Source of the DNA: JAMORN01 sp027063545 [NCBI: bacterium]
GTDB taxonomy: Bacteria > JAMORN01
Length of the DNA stretch: 19,117 bases
Direction: 5' to 3'
Assembly (NCBI GenBank): GCA_027063545.1
Contig: JAMORN010000267.1
Location: 1-19,117, forward strand
Notes under the pieces: model-generated
Seen by the model: the letters and a program-made list of their open reading frames with translations, nothing else
Told to the model about the DNA's origin: nothing
Databases searched by the model: none
Shown: one piece after another, positions 9,854 through 16,850 of the stretch
Numbering within the stretch: the first letter of the stretch is position 1
How the letters are laid out: every line of letters begins with the position of its first letter
Program-made: the position numbers and the translations under genes

Positions 9854-10378
9854 TTAACCTTCTTTTGATTTTTTCTCTTCAATTGCTTTAATTACACCAA
9901 CTAAATTTCTTAATAAACCTGACAATACAAATACAAGTCCAGAAATAGGTGCTTGAACACCACCAACAACCCTTGCCAGTAACTCTTCTCTTGTTGGCAA
10001 TTTAGAAATAGCCTCTATATCTTTATCAACATAAACCTTTCCTTGATAGTAAACAGCTTTAAATTTAGGTAAACCATTATGTTCTTTACTAAAATTATTT
10101 ACAGCTTTTACTACATGAACTAAATCTTCTCCAACAACTAGAGCAGTATCCTCTTTAAGATAATCTTCTAAGCCTTCTATCTTCAAAGATTCAAAAGCTT
10201 TATTTAATATAGTATTTTTAACTACTTTAAATGTAATACCTTCCTTTTTTAAAATTCTTCTTAATTTATTATCATCCTGAGCCTTCAATCCTTTAAAAGA
10301 TACTAATACTATTATTTCATTATTTTCTAACAAATCTTTTACCATATTTAACATTTCTATATTTCTCTGACTAGCCAT
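9854..10378 (-). CDS. rplJ: 50S ribosomal protein L10
   Basis: Base of the L7/L12 stalk: it binds 23S rRNA and, through its C-terminal helix, several L7/L12 dimers. It has 174 aa, in the family range (E. coli 165). Typical features are the N-terminal segment ending in VVKNTILNKAF and the AP-x-SGLVFVLSGLLRNLVGVIKAIEEKK helix at the C-terminus that carries L12. The ATG start has GGGGTG upstream. It lies only 24 bases after rplA. The long L10 leader structure that mediates autorepression in E. coli and Bacillus therefore does not fit here, and regulation must lie elsewhere. Confidence 0.98.
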   Translation of the reverse strand: MASQRNIEMLNMVKDLLENNEIIVLVSFKGLKAQDDNKLRRILKKEGITFKVVKNTILNKAFESLKIEGLEDYLKEDTALVVGEDLVHVVKAVNNFSKEHNGLPKFKAVYYQGKVYVDKDIEAISKLPTREELLARVVGGVQAPISGLVFVLSGLLRNLVGVIKAIEEKKSKEG

Positions 10379-10402
10379 CTTTACACCCCTAATTTTATTT
10401 TA

Positions 10403-11092
10403 TTACTGTAGAGATTTTGGGTTTATCTTTAATCCTGGACCCATTGTACTAGATAAGTATACTCCTTTTATATAAGTCCCCTTTGAAGTAGCAGGTTTAG
10501 CCTTTAAAACAGCATTATAAAATGTCATAAAATTTTCTTTTAAAGCTTCTTTATCAAATGATCTTTTTCCTATTATTCCGTGAAGATTTCCTGTTTTATC
10601 TACCTTAAAATTTACTTTTCCCTTCTTTATATCCGCAATTACCTTCTTTAAATCATTAGTAACTGTACCTGTTTTAGGATTTGGCATCAAACCTCTTGGT
10701 CCCAATATTCTACCTAATTTTCCTATTGCAGACATCATATCTGGAGTAGCAACAACAGCATCAAAATCAAGCCATCCGCCTTGTATCTTAGCAATTAAAT
10801 CATCTGCTCCCACATAATCAGCTCCAGCTTCTCTAGCCTCATCTGCTTTCTCACCTTTTGCAAAAACCAATATTTTCATTTTCTTTCCTGTTCCATGAGG
10901 AAGAGTAACACTACCTCTTACCATTTGATCTGATTTTCTTGGATCTACCCCTAATCTAAAAACTACATCTACGGTCTCATCAAAATTAGCCGCAGGATTT
11001 TCTTTAATAAAATCTATAGCCTCATCAACAGTATACATTTTATTTGGATCAATCTTTTCTTTTATTTTAAGATACCTTTTTCCTCTCTTCAT
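10403..11092 (-). CDS. rplA: 50S ribosomal protein L1
   Basis: Forms the mobile L1 stalk of the 50S subunit, which guides deacylated tRNA out of the E site, and acts as a translational repressor of rplK-rplA in many bacteria. It has 229 aa, the usual length. Diagnostic segments are [30 protein letters not shown] (domain I) and [19 protein letters not shown] (domain II/hinge), both conserved. The ATG start has AGAGGTAG upstream. It is located 19 bases after rplK, in one operon. Lys codons are mostly AAA in its first third, which serves as a comparison for the different codon choice in tuf. Confidence 0.98.
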   Translation of the reverse strand: MKRGKRYLKIKEKIDPNKMYTVDEAIDFIKENPAANFDETVDVVFRLGVDPRKSDQMVRGSVTLPHGTGKKMKILVFAKGEKADEAREAGADYVGADDLIAKIQGGWLDFDAVVATPDMMSAIGKLGRILGPRGLMPNPKTGTVTNDLKKVIADIKKGKVNFKVDKTGNLHGIIGKRSFDKEALKENFMTFYNAVLKAKPATSKGTYIKGVYLSSTMGPGLKINPKSLQ

Positions 11093-11111
11093 AGTTATCT
11101 ACCTCTCTATT

Positions 11112-11546
11112 TTATTTTTCATCATCTATTACAACAACACCCATATTCTTAGCAGTACCTTCCATCATTCTTATAGTAGCTTCTATATCATCTGTATTCA
11201 TATCAACAATTTTCTTTTCAGCTAATTTTCTAAGTTGAGACCTTTTAATCTCACCTACTTTTTCTTTATTTGGTTTTCCAGAACCTTTTTCAATACCTAA
11301 TTCTTTCTTTATCATATCAGCAGAAGACATTTGTTTTAATTCAAATGTAAAAGAACGATCTGAATATACTGTAATAATTACAGGTACTATTTCACCTTTT
11401 CTATCTTGTGTCGCTGCATTAAATGCCTTACAAAATTCCATAATATTAATACCACGCTGACCTAATGCCGGACCTACAGGTGGAGCTGGTGTAGCATTCC
11501 CACCAGGAATTCTTAATCTTAACTTACCTACTTCTTCCTTTGCCAC
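11112..11546 (-). CDS. rplK: 50S ribosomal protein L11 (GTG start)
   Basis: Binds the GTPase-associated centre of 23S rRNA, assists EF-G and release factors, and is needed for RelA activation where RelA exists. It has 144 aa (E. coli 142). The N-terminal domain has [28 protein letters not shown] with the conserved proline-rich start; the C-terminal rRNA-binding domain ends in [11 protein letters not shown]. The start is GTG, with AAGGAG seven bases upstream (GTG-GCA-AAG). It follows nusG after 19 bases, too short to hold the separate L1-binding leader known from E. coli. Confidence 0.98.
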   Translation of the reverse strand: MAKEEVGKLRLRIPGGNATPAPPVGPALGQRGINIMEFCKAFNAATQDRKGEIVPVIITVYSDRSFTFELKQMSSADMIKKELGIEKGSGKPNKEKVGEIKRSQLRKLAEKKIVDMNTDDIEATIRMMEGTAKNMGVVVIDDEK

Positions 11547-11565
11547 TTTTACTCTCCTTTTTTAT

Positions 11566-12096
11566 TTAAGACATAGGAATAACATCTTTAAATTCAACTT
11601 CTATAGGTGTTTCCCTACCTAAAACAGTAATCATTACTTCTAATTTTCCTTTTTCATAATCTATATTATTAATTTTACCCATAAAATCTTTAAATGGTCC
11701 ATTAACAATCTTAACTGTTCCACCTTCCTCAAAATCAGATTCAAAACTCACATTATCCGGTCTCCTAATGATTTTTTGGACCTCTTTTTCACTCATCGGT
11801 TTAGGACCACGTCTATCACCAACAAATTTTACAACTCCCTCAATATTGGATATTTCATACATTAAATTTTCATCATAAACCATTTTTATAAAAACATAAC
11901 TTGGTAAAACCTTTTTCTTTTTCTCCCTTATTTTTCCTCTTTCATGAACCCTAACTATATCTATTGGAACTTCTACAGATTCAATATAATCTTGTAAATT
12001 TCTTGTTTCTATCAATGTCTCTATAGCTTCTTTAACATCATCTTCCCTACCAGAAAGTGTCTGAATAGCATACCACTTTTTTATTAATTCCGCCAT
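11566..12096 (-). CDS. nusG: Transcription termination/antitermination factor NusG
   Basis: Binds RNA polymerase, modulates pausing and links transcription to Rho or to the ribosome. It has 176 aa, typical of the short form without an extra inserted domain. An N-terminal NGN domain starts at KKWYAIQTLSGREDDVKEAIE and contains the PSYVFIKM stretch. A C-terminal KOW domain shows FEEGGTVKIVNGPFKDFMGKI. The ATG start has AGGGAAG upstream. It is 12 bases after secE and 19 before rplK, in the standard secE-nusG-rplK order. Confidence 0.98.
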   Translation of the reverse strand: MAELIKKWYAIQTLSGREDDVKEAIETLIETRNLQDYIESVEVPIDIVRVHERGKIREKKKKVLPSYVFIKMVYDENLMYEISNIEGVVKFVGDRRGPKPMSEKEVQKIIRRPDNVSFESDFEEGGTVKIVNGPFKDFMGKINNIDYEKGKLEVMITVLGRETPIEVEFKDVIPMS

Positions 12097-12108
12097 AATC
12101 TTCCCTTA

Positions 12109-12303
12109 TTATTTCATTATTTTAATAATCTGGTCTAAAAATAAATTTATCAAATAATCCACTGCAAATATGTAGATACCAAAAATAATAATTATAACAA
12201 AAACAATCAAAGTTGAATCTATTAATTCTTTATTTGTCGGCCACTCAACTTTAGACCATTCAGTAATTACTTCTTTATAAAACTTCTTTATCTTTTCAAA
12301 CAT
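12109..12303 (-). CDS. secE: Preprotein translocase subunit SecE
   Basis: Essential membrane subunit of the SecYEG channel; it clamps SecY. It has 64 aa, the single-membrane-helix form found in most bacteria (E. coli has a three-helix form). An amphipathic N-terminal part, MFEKIKKFYKEVITEWSKVEWPTNKEL, holds the family's EW-x-K-V-x-WP signature. It is followed by one hydrophobic helix (about residues 30-50, TLIVFVIIIIFGIYIFAVDYL) and a short tail. I prefer the ATG at 12301-12303, with AGGG six bases upstream. An in-frame TTG at 12307-12309 would add M-G but has the purines directly abutting it. It lies between tRNA-Trp and nusG. Confidence 0.95.
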   Translation of the reverse strand: MFEKIKKFYKEVITEWSKVEWPTNKELIDSTLIVFVIIIIFGIYIFAVDYLINLFLDQIIKIMK

Positions 12304-12353
12304 ACCCAACCCTATTTAAATACTTTTTAAATACTTATATAAGTTTCATTCTC

Positions 12354-12426
12354 CAGGCCCGGAGGGACTCGAACCCCCGATCTTCGGATTTGGAGTCCGA
12401 TGCTTTACCAACTAAGCTACGGGCCT
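12354..12426 (-). tRNA. trnW: tRNA-Trp (anticodon CCA)
   Basis: A 73-base cloverleaf on the minus strand. The acceptor stem AGGCCCG/CGGGCCT is fully paired and G73 is the usual tryptophan discriminator. The anticodon stem TCGGA/TCCGA encloses CTCCAAA, giving CCA. The T arm is GGGGG-TTCGAGT-CCCTC. The bases after G73 are GAG, so the 3' CCA is not encoded. It lies between rpmG and secE, a placement seen in many bacteria, and is probably excised from the tuf-rpmG-secE transcript. Confidence 0.97.
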
Positions 12427-12453
12427 GTAAAAATCAATCTATACACCTCTTTT

Positions 12454-12606
12454 CTATCTAGTTTCTTTATGAATTGTATGCTTATTACAATAAGGACAAT
12501 ATTTTTTATACTCTACCCTTTCTGGGTGCTTTCTTTTGTTCTTTGTTGTAGTATAATTTCTATGTTTACAAACTGTACATTCCAAAGTAATAATTTCCCT
12601 AGCCAT
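12454..12606 (-). CDS. rpmG: 50S ribosomal protein L33, zinc-binding form
   Basis: Small 50S protein near the E site. It has 50 aa: [20 protein letters not shown] at the start, ending in HTIHKETR. Two CxxC pairs, C10-x2-C13 and C37-x2-C40, make this the zinc-ribbon ('C+') form, with the [18 protein letters not shown] stretch typical of the family. The ATG start has GAGGA about nine bases upstream. It lies 27 bases after tuf and 27 before tRNA-Trp, in the usual tuf-rpmG-trnW-secE order. Its short length makes it easy to miss in automatic calls. Confidence 0.96.
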   Translation of the reverse strand: MAREIITLECTVCKHRNYTTTKNKRKHPERVEYKKYCPYCNKHTIHKETR

Positions 12607-12633
12607 AGCATTCTATCCTCTTCTTTATTATAA

Positions 12634-13827
12634 TTATTCTATTATCTTTGTTACTACTCCAGCTCCTACTGTCTTCCCTCCCTCTCTTATAGCAAATCTT
12701 AAATTCTCTTCCATTGCTATCGGATATATTAACTCTATTGTCATCTTTACATTATCTCCTGGCATTACTACTTCTGTCCCCTCTGGTAATGATATTATTG
12801 TACCTGTCACGTCTGTTGTCCTAAAATAAAATTGTGGCCTATATCCTGCATGAAATGGCTTATGTCTTCCTCCCTCCTCTGGCTTCAACACATATACTTC
12901 TGCCTCAAATTTCTTATGGGGTGTTATTGTACCTGGCTGTGCTAATACCATTCCTCTCTTTACTTCTTTCTTCTCTATCCCTCTCAATAATACACCAACA
13001 TTATCTCCTGCTATCCCCTCATCTAACTCCTTCCTAAACATCTCTACTCCTGTAACTACTGTCTTCTTTGTCTCTCCTAAACCTACTATCTCTACTTCAT
13101 CTCCTACCTTCACCTTCCCTCTCTCTATCCTTCCTGTCACTACTGTCCCTCTTCCTGTTATACTAAATACATCCTCTATCGGCATTAAAAATGGCTTATC
13201 TACATCTCTTACTGGCTCTGGTATATACTCATCTAATGCATTCAATAACTTCTCTATACTTGGTAACCCTATATCACTTGTATCTCCTTCCAATGCCTTC
13301 AATGCACTACCCTTTATTACAGGTACCTCTTCTCCTGGATACCCATGCTCACTCAATAAATCCCTTACTTCCATCTCTACTAACTCTAATAACTCTGGAT
13401 CATTCTCTTGATCTACCTTGTTTATATATACTACTATCGCTGGTACATTAACTTGCTTTGCTAATAACACGTGCTCTCTTGTCTGTGGCATCACTCCATC
13501 TGTCGCTGCAACCACCAATATAGCTCCATCCATCTGAGCCGCACCTGTAATCATGTTCTTTATATAATCTGCGTGTCCAGGACAATCTACGTGAGCATAA
13601 TGCCTCTTATCTGTCTCATACTCTACGTGTGCTGTGTTTATTGTAATACCTCTCGCTTTCTCCTCTGGTGCATTATCTATTTCCTCATAACTCTTTTGCT
13701 CCGCCTTACCCTTCTGTGCTAAATAATGTGTTATAGCAGCTGTCAATGTAGTCTTCCCATGATCTACGTGACCTATTGTCCCTACATTTATATGTGGCTT
13801 ATTCCTAACAAACTTTTCCTTTGCCAT
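12634..13827 (-). CDS. tuf: Elongation factor Tu
   Basis: GTPase that delivers aminoacyl-tRNA to the ribosome. It has 397 aa (E. coli 394). The motifs are GHVDHGKT (19-26), [14 protein letters not shown] (switch I, Thr62), DCPGH (81-85, catalytic His85), NKVD (136-139) and GSALKAL; domains 2 and 3 are complete to [10 protein letters not shown]. The ATG start is preceded by GAGGTGA. Codon choice differs sharply from all neighbours. In the first 149 codons I count 9 ATA/2 ATT for Ile, 11 AAG/1 AAA for Lys and 10 GAG/2 GAA for Glu, whereas fusA and rplA favour ATT, AAA and GAA. It follows four tRNA genes and is probably read from their promoter, as in the E. coli tufB operon. A second tuf copy may exist elsewhere. 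Confidence 0.99.
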   Translation of the reverse strand: MAKEKFVRNKPHINVGTIGHVDHGKTTLTAAITHYLAQKGKAEQKSYEEIDNAPEEKARGITINTAHVEYETDKRHYAHVDCPGHADYIKNMITGAAQMDGAILVVAATDGVMPQTREHVLLAKQVNVPAIVVYINKVDQENDPELLELVEMEVRDLLSEHGYPGEEVPVIKGSALKALEGDTSDIGLPSIEKLLNALDEYIPEPVRDVDKPFLMPIEDVFSITGRGTVVTGRIERGKVKVGDEVEIVGLGETKKTVVTGVEMFRKELDEGIAGDNVGVLLRGIEKKEVKRGMVLAQPGTITPHKKFEAEVYVLKPEEGGRHKPFHAGYRPQFYFRTTDVTGTIISLPEGTEVVMPGDNVKMTIELIYPIAMEENLRFAIREGGKTVGAGVVTKIIE

Positions 13828-13918
13828 CCCTTCACCTCTCTTTTTTCTCGTTTATTTTCTATTTTGACGATATTATTTTTATTTTTTTATAAACACATAA
13901 GAAATATAGCTATCTTTT

Positions 13919-13991
13919 AGCTCACGACCGGACTTGAACCGGCGACCCCGTCCTTACCAAGGACGTGCTCTACCTCCTGAGCTACGTGAGC
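13919..13991 (-). tRNA. tRNA-Thr (anticodon GGT)
   Basis: A 73-base cloverleaf with acceptor stem GCTCACG/CGTGAGC and discriminator T73. The anticodon stem CGTCC/GGACG encloses TTGGTAA, giving GGT. The T arm is GCCGG-TTCAAGT-CCGGT. CCA is not encoded. It is the last of the four tRNA genes and lies 91 bases before tuf, in the position of E. coli thrT. Confidence 0.96.
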
Positions 13992-14026
13992 TTTCAACAA
14001 ACACTTTTTTTCAACAAAAAAAAGCA

Positions 14027-14058
14027 AAATTGTAAATAAAAAAAATTACAAACAATTT
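14027..14058. repeat. AT-rich inverted repeat in the tRNA-Gly/tRNA-Thr spacer
   Basis: The spacer 13992-14109 (118 bases) is almost pure A/T with long A runs and holds no gene. Within it, AAATTGT (14027-14033) and ACAATTT (14052-14058) are inverted repeats. An alternative pair, TTGTAA (14030-14035) and TTACAA (14046-14051), overlaps them. It could be a tRNA-precursor processing structure or, on the minus strand, part of a weak promoter (TTGTTT...TACAAT, spacing only 15). It has no GC stem like a normal terminator. Low information content; it may be chance. Confidence 0.3.
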
Positions 14059-14109
14059 ATTTAAAAGAACTTAATAACTTACCATACATATCTATTTATA
14101 AATAAAAAA

Positions 14110-14183
14110 AGCGGGTGATGGGACTCGAACCCACAACCCTCGCCTTGGAAGGGCGATGCTCTAGCCAATTGAGCTACACCCGC
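14110..14183 (-). tRNA. tRNA-Gly (anticodon TCC)
   Basis: A 74-base cloverleaf with acceptor stem GCGGGTG/CACCCGC and discriminator T73. The anticodon stem TCGCC/GGCGA encloses CTTCCAA, giving TCC. The T loop TTCGAGT is standard. CCA is not encoded. Third in the cluster, in the position of E. coli glyT. Confidence 0.97.
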
Positions 14184-14222
14184 TTACCTTAAACAATAAA
14201 ACTCCAAATTATATCTTAAATA

Positions 14223-14305
14223 TGGACGGGGGTGGATTCGAACCACCGTAGGCTTACGCCGGCAGGTTTACAGCCTGCTGCCTTTGACCGCTCGGCCACC
14301 CGTCC
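14223..14305 (-). tRNA. tRNA-Tyr (anticodon GTA)
   Basis: An 83-base class II tRNA with a long variable arm. The acceptor stem is GGACGGG/CCCGTCC with A73. The anticodon stem GCAGG/CCTGC encloses CTGTAAA, giving GTA. The variable arm CGGCGTAAGCCTA can form its own stem-loop, as expected for bacterial tRNA-Tyr. CCA is not encoded. Second in the cluster, as E. coli tyrU. Confidence 0.97.
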
Positions 14306-14320
14306 ATTTATATATATTTA

Positions 14321-14393
14321 AGCCACCAGAGGGATTTGAACCCCCGACCCGCGGTTTACAAGACCGCTGCTCTACCAACTGAGCTATGGTGGC
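14321..14393 (-). tRNA. tRNA-Thr (anticodon TGT)
   Basis: A 73-base cloverleaf with acceptor stem GCCACCA/TGGTGGC and discriminator T73, the same as the other Thr tRNA here. The anticodon stem GCGGT/ACCGC encloses CTTGTAA, giving TGT. CCA is not encoded. First gene of the cluster, as E. coli thrU. It reads ACA, the threonine codon that dominates in the downstream tuf gene. Confidence 0.97.
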
Positions 14394-14434
14394 TTATATT
14401 TCGTTTCTAAAGACCTCTATTTTATACGGCTTAT

Positions 14435-14463
14435 AAAATAATTATTTAAAAAATAAATGTCAA
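14435..14463 (-). promoter_or_regulatory. Promoter of the tRNA-tuf operon
   Basis: On the minus strand, consensus TTGACA (14458-14463) is followed after 17 bases by TATTTT (14435-14440). The predicted start is some 35 bases before tRNA-Thr(TGT). A second -10-like TATAAAAT lies at 14419-14426. It sits in the 101-base gap after the upstream membrane-protein gene. It probably drives all four tRNAs and tuf, and possibly reads on into rpmG-trnW-secE and beyond, because I see no strong promoter before nusG or rplK. Confidence 0.75.
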
Positions 14464-14494
14464 TATTTTTTTTAAAAAAGATTTTAAATACTTT

Positions 14495-15118
14495 CTATAA
14501 AGTATCTAAGAAAAATCTAATAACTTTAATATCTCTTAACATTTTTTTATTTAAAGGTAGCATAAAGATAGGGTCTTTTATTTTTTTACTTATTAGAGAT
14601 TCTACATTTTTAGGAGTAATATCATGGATATCAATTTGTTCATAAATTAAAGCACCTAGTTTATAGTTTAATAAAGTTGAATATTTAAATATGGAATCTA
14701 TAGGAATATCCCGATTAAAAATATATAAAAAATTTACATTTAATCTTAAGTTTCTATTAGGGTACAGTATATCTACTTTTGTATAAATTTCATTCATATT
14801 ATCTTTAATTGTCCTTATATTAATAGATGTAGTTATATTTTCTATGTTATATTTAGAATGAAAATTAAAATCTTGAGCTAAAATCTCCCGTACTTTTGAA
14901 TCTGAAGTGTCTAACTTTTCTAATATTCTTTTATTTTCTGATAAAATTGAGTCTATATATAATGAATCACTCAAATTAATTTCTAATGAGTCTATATTAT
15001 TTTTCATATTGGGAGGATTTTTAACATAAGATATTAAATAAAATATAAGAAATATATTAATAATTAGTAAAACAACTAATATAATAATTATAGTTTTATG
15101 TTTTTTAAATTGAACCAT
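14495..15118 (-). CDS. Hypothetical membrane-anchored protein
   Basis: I do not recognise this 207-aa protein. It starts with a short basic stretch (MVQFKKHK), then one hydrophobic helix (about residues 9-30, IIIILVVLLIINIFLIFYLISYV). The remaining part of about 175 residues is hydrophilic, rich in Asn, Ile, Ser and Asp, with no Cys and few Gly. The layout suggests an N-terminally anchored protein with a periplasmic or extracytoplasmic domain; the helix lacks a clear signal-peptidase site. The ATG lies inside the end of the LOG-family gene (14-base overlap), suggesting translational coupling. It is the last gene of the trmI operon. It could be a lineage-specific envelope or assembly protein; no function can be assigned. 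Confidence 0.8.
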   Translation of the reverse strand: MVQFKKHKTIIIILVVLLIINIFLIFYLISYVKNPPNMKNNIDSLEINLSDSLYIDSILSENKRILEKLDTSDSKVREILAQDFNFHSKYNIENITTSINIRTIKDNMNEIYTKVDILYPNRNLRLNVNFLYIFNRDIPIDSIFKYSTLLNYKLGALIYEQIDIHDITPKNVESLISKKIKDPIFMLPLNKKMLRDIKVIRFFLDTL

Positions 15119-15749
15119 AAAATCTTTTCACCTCTTCTAAACTTTCCTCTGGGGTTTCAACTATTCTAAATAGATCCATATCCTCAGGAGATATTAACTT
15201 CCTTTCTTTTAAATACTGCTCTATCCACTCAATTAGTGGAAGCCAAAACTCTTTTCCAAATAAAACTATTGGAATTCTTTCTATTCTATGGGTCTGAACC
15301 AATGTTATCACTTCAAAAAGTTCATCTAATGTTCCAAAACCACCCGGAAAAACCAAAACTGCCTTTGTATATTTTATAAACATTACCTTTCTTACAAAAA
15401 AATACTTAAATGTTAAGAGTTTTGTTATATATTTGTTTGGCCTTTGCTCAAATGGAAGTTTTATATTAAGACCTATTGTTTCTTTTTCAACCTCATAAGC
15501 GCCCCTATTCCCTGCTTCCATAATACCAGGACCACCGCCAGTAATAACAGTATATCCATTTTTAGCAAATAAAGAAGCAGTTTCTTTTGCAAGTTTATAA
15601 TATTTATCATTCTCCTTTAATCTTGCAGATCCAAATATTGTCACTGCCTTCTCTATACCACTTAAATTATCTATACCTTCAATAAATTCTCCCATTATCC
15701 TTAATACTCTCCAAGACTCTTCTATATCAGGCATATCTTTTATATTCAT
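15105..15749 (-). CDS. LOG-family (TIGR00730-type) Rossmann-fold nucleotide hydrolase
   Basis: At 214 aa it belongs to the 'lysine decarboxylase-like' LOG family. Characterised members are phosphoribohydrolases that cleave nucleoside 5'-monophosphates to base plus ribose 5-phosphate (cytokinin activation in plants and some bacteria, nucleotide salvage or purine homeostasis in others). Signature motifs are GGGPGIMEAGNRGA (71-84), R120-K121 and PGGFGTLDELFE (135-146); the PGGxGTxxE motif holds the catalytic Glu143. An N-terminal extension of about 30 residues (ESWRVLRIMGEFIEGID) is typical of the bacterial subgroup. The ATG has GGAGAAG upstream. It lies 27 bases after hemW and overlaps the next gene by 14. 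The natural substrate cannot be told from sequence. Confidence 0.9.
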   Translation of the reverse strand: MNIKDMPDIEESWRVLRIMGEFIEGIDNLSGIEKAVTIFGSARLKENDKYYKLAKETASLFAKNGYTVITGGGPGIMEAGNRGAYEVEKETIGLNIKLPFEQRPNKYITKLLTFKYFFVRKVMFIKYTKAVLVFPGGFGTLDELFEVITLVQTHRIERIPIVLFGKEFWLPLIEWIEQYLKERKLISPEDMDLFRIVETPEESLEEVKRFYGSI

Positions 15750-15776
15750 TCTACTTCTCCTTTTTTCATTCTTTTT

Positions 15777-16850
15777 TTATATAAGATAATATACTAAACT
15801 ATTAAACAACTTCCAACCCTTAATTGTCGGTTTAATTTTATTTTTTTCTATATAAATAAATCCTTCCTTTTCTAAAAAAGAAATATACTCTTTTTTAACT
15901 AAACTTATATCAATACCCTCATAAAATCTTAGACCTAAAAAAATCTCTTCCTCTCTTATTTCTTCTTTATTTAATTTATTAGAACTTTTAAATTTATCTA
16001 AAATACTATTTGTAAAAAAATCATTAAAATCATAACTGTAATAAAATCTTCTCTCTTTAAAAAAACTATGGCTTGCTGGACCCAAACCTATATAATACTC
16101 TCTCCTCCAATATTTTATATTATGAATAGAAAAATATCCTCTTTCCCCATAATTTGATACTTCATAATGAATAAAGCCTAACTCCCTTAGTTTCATATCA
16201 ATATAATCATAAAGATAATCAAATTCCTCCTCATCTATCTTTATATTATCCTTATAAAATTTTGTTCCTTCTTCTATTGTTAATTCATAAAAAGAAGCAT
16301 GGGGTATTTTAAATTTTTTTATATAAAAAATTGCATCATCAACCAACTTTTTATTATTAAACCCAGGGATATTATAAATAATATCAATACTAAAATTATC
16401 GTACTCCCTTGACAATAACTCCAATGTTTTAATATTATCCTCTTTTGAATGTACTCTTCCTAAAAATTTTAAAACATTATCATTAAAATTCTGAATCCCC
16501 AAAGAAATTCTTGTAATACCAATCTCTTTATACAATCTAAAATCTTCAACAGTTTTAGGATTAACCTCTAAGGTAATCTCTTTTATTTGAGTGTTTTTAT
16601 ATCTAAAAATTTCATTTAATATTCTATCTAAATCTCTAATATCAATAAGAGAAGGGGTTCCTCCTCCAAAATAAACAGTATCTATTTTATACTCTTCAAA
16701 CTCTGGAAGTTGATTTAAAAGTTTTATATCACTTATTAATTTCTCTATATATTTACTGTAAAGAGCATCTTTGAATCTTACAGAGAAAAACTTACAATAA
16801 AAACATTTACTTAAACAAAAGGGAAAATGTATATAAAGTCCTACATTCAT
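15777..16850 (-). CDS. hemW: HemW-type radical SAM heme chaperone
   Basis: At 357 aa (E. coli HemW 378) it belongs to the HemN/HemW radical SAM family. The 4Fe-4S cluster motif C12-x3-C16-x2-C19-x-F21 has Phe rather than the extra Cys of true oxygen-independent coproporphyrinogen oxidase HemN, which points to HemW. SAM-binding GGGTPS is at 62-67, followed by EVNPKT and RISLGIQNFNDNVLKFLGRVH, which matches the family's conserved SxGxQ...LxRxH segment. HemW is known to bind heme and deliver it to respiratory enzymes. Older annotations call such genes coproporphyrinogen III oxidase. The ATG overlaps the stop of the upstream M20 gene (ATGA), so translation is probably coupled. Confidence 0.93.
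   Translation of the reverse strand: MNVGLYIHFPFCLSKCFYCKFFSVRFKDALYSKYIEKLISDIKLLNQLPEFEEYKIDTVYFGGGTPSLIDIRDLDRILNEIFRYKNTQIKEITLEVNPKTVEDFRLYKEIGITRISLGIQNFNDNVLKFLGRVHSKEDNIKTLELLSREYDNFSIDIIYNIPGFNNKKLVDDAIFYIKKFKIPHASFYELTIEEGTKFYKDNIKIDEEEFDYLYDYIDMKLRELGFIHYEVSNYGERGYFSIHNIKYWRREYYIGLGPASHSFFKERRFYYSYDFNDFFTNSILDKFKSSNKLNKEEIREEEIFLGLRFYEGIDISLVKKEYISFLEKEGFIYIEKNKIKPTIKGWKLFNSLVYYLI

Noticed and set aside
10379-10402. L10 leader (autoregulatory RNA) before rplJ
   Set aside because: The gap between rplA and rplJ is 24 bases, too short for the known structure, and nothing like it is visible.
11547-11565. L1-binding translational operator before rplK
   Set aside because: Only 19 bases separate nusG and rplK; no rRNA-like L1 site can be recognised.
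12834-13920. Several open frames of 60-86 codons on the plus strand across tuf and its upstream gap
   Set aside because: They lie antisense to a certain EF-Tu gene. They arise from its skewed codon choice (few stop triplets on the reverse), have low-complexity Leu/Ser/His-rich translations and lack ribosome sites.
14394-14494. Rho-independent terminator after the membrane-protein gene
   Set aside because: The A/T runs form no GC-containing stem; the region is better explained by the tRNA promoter.
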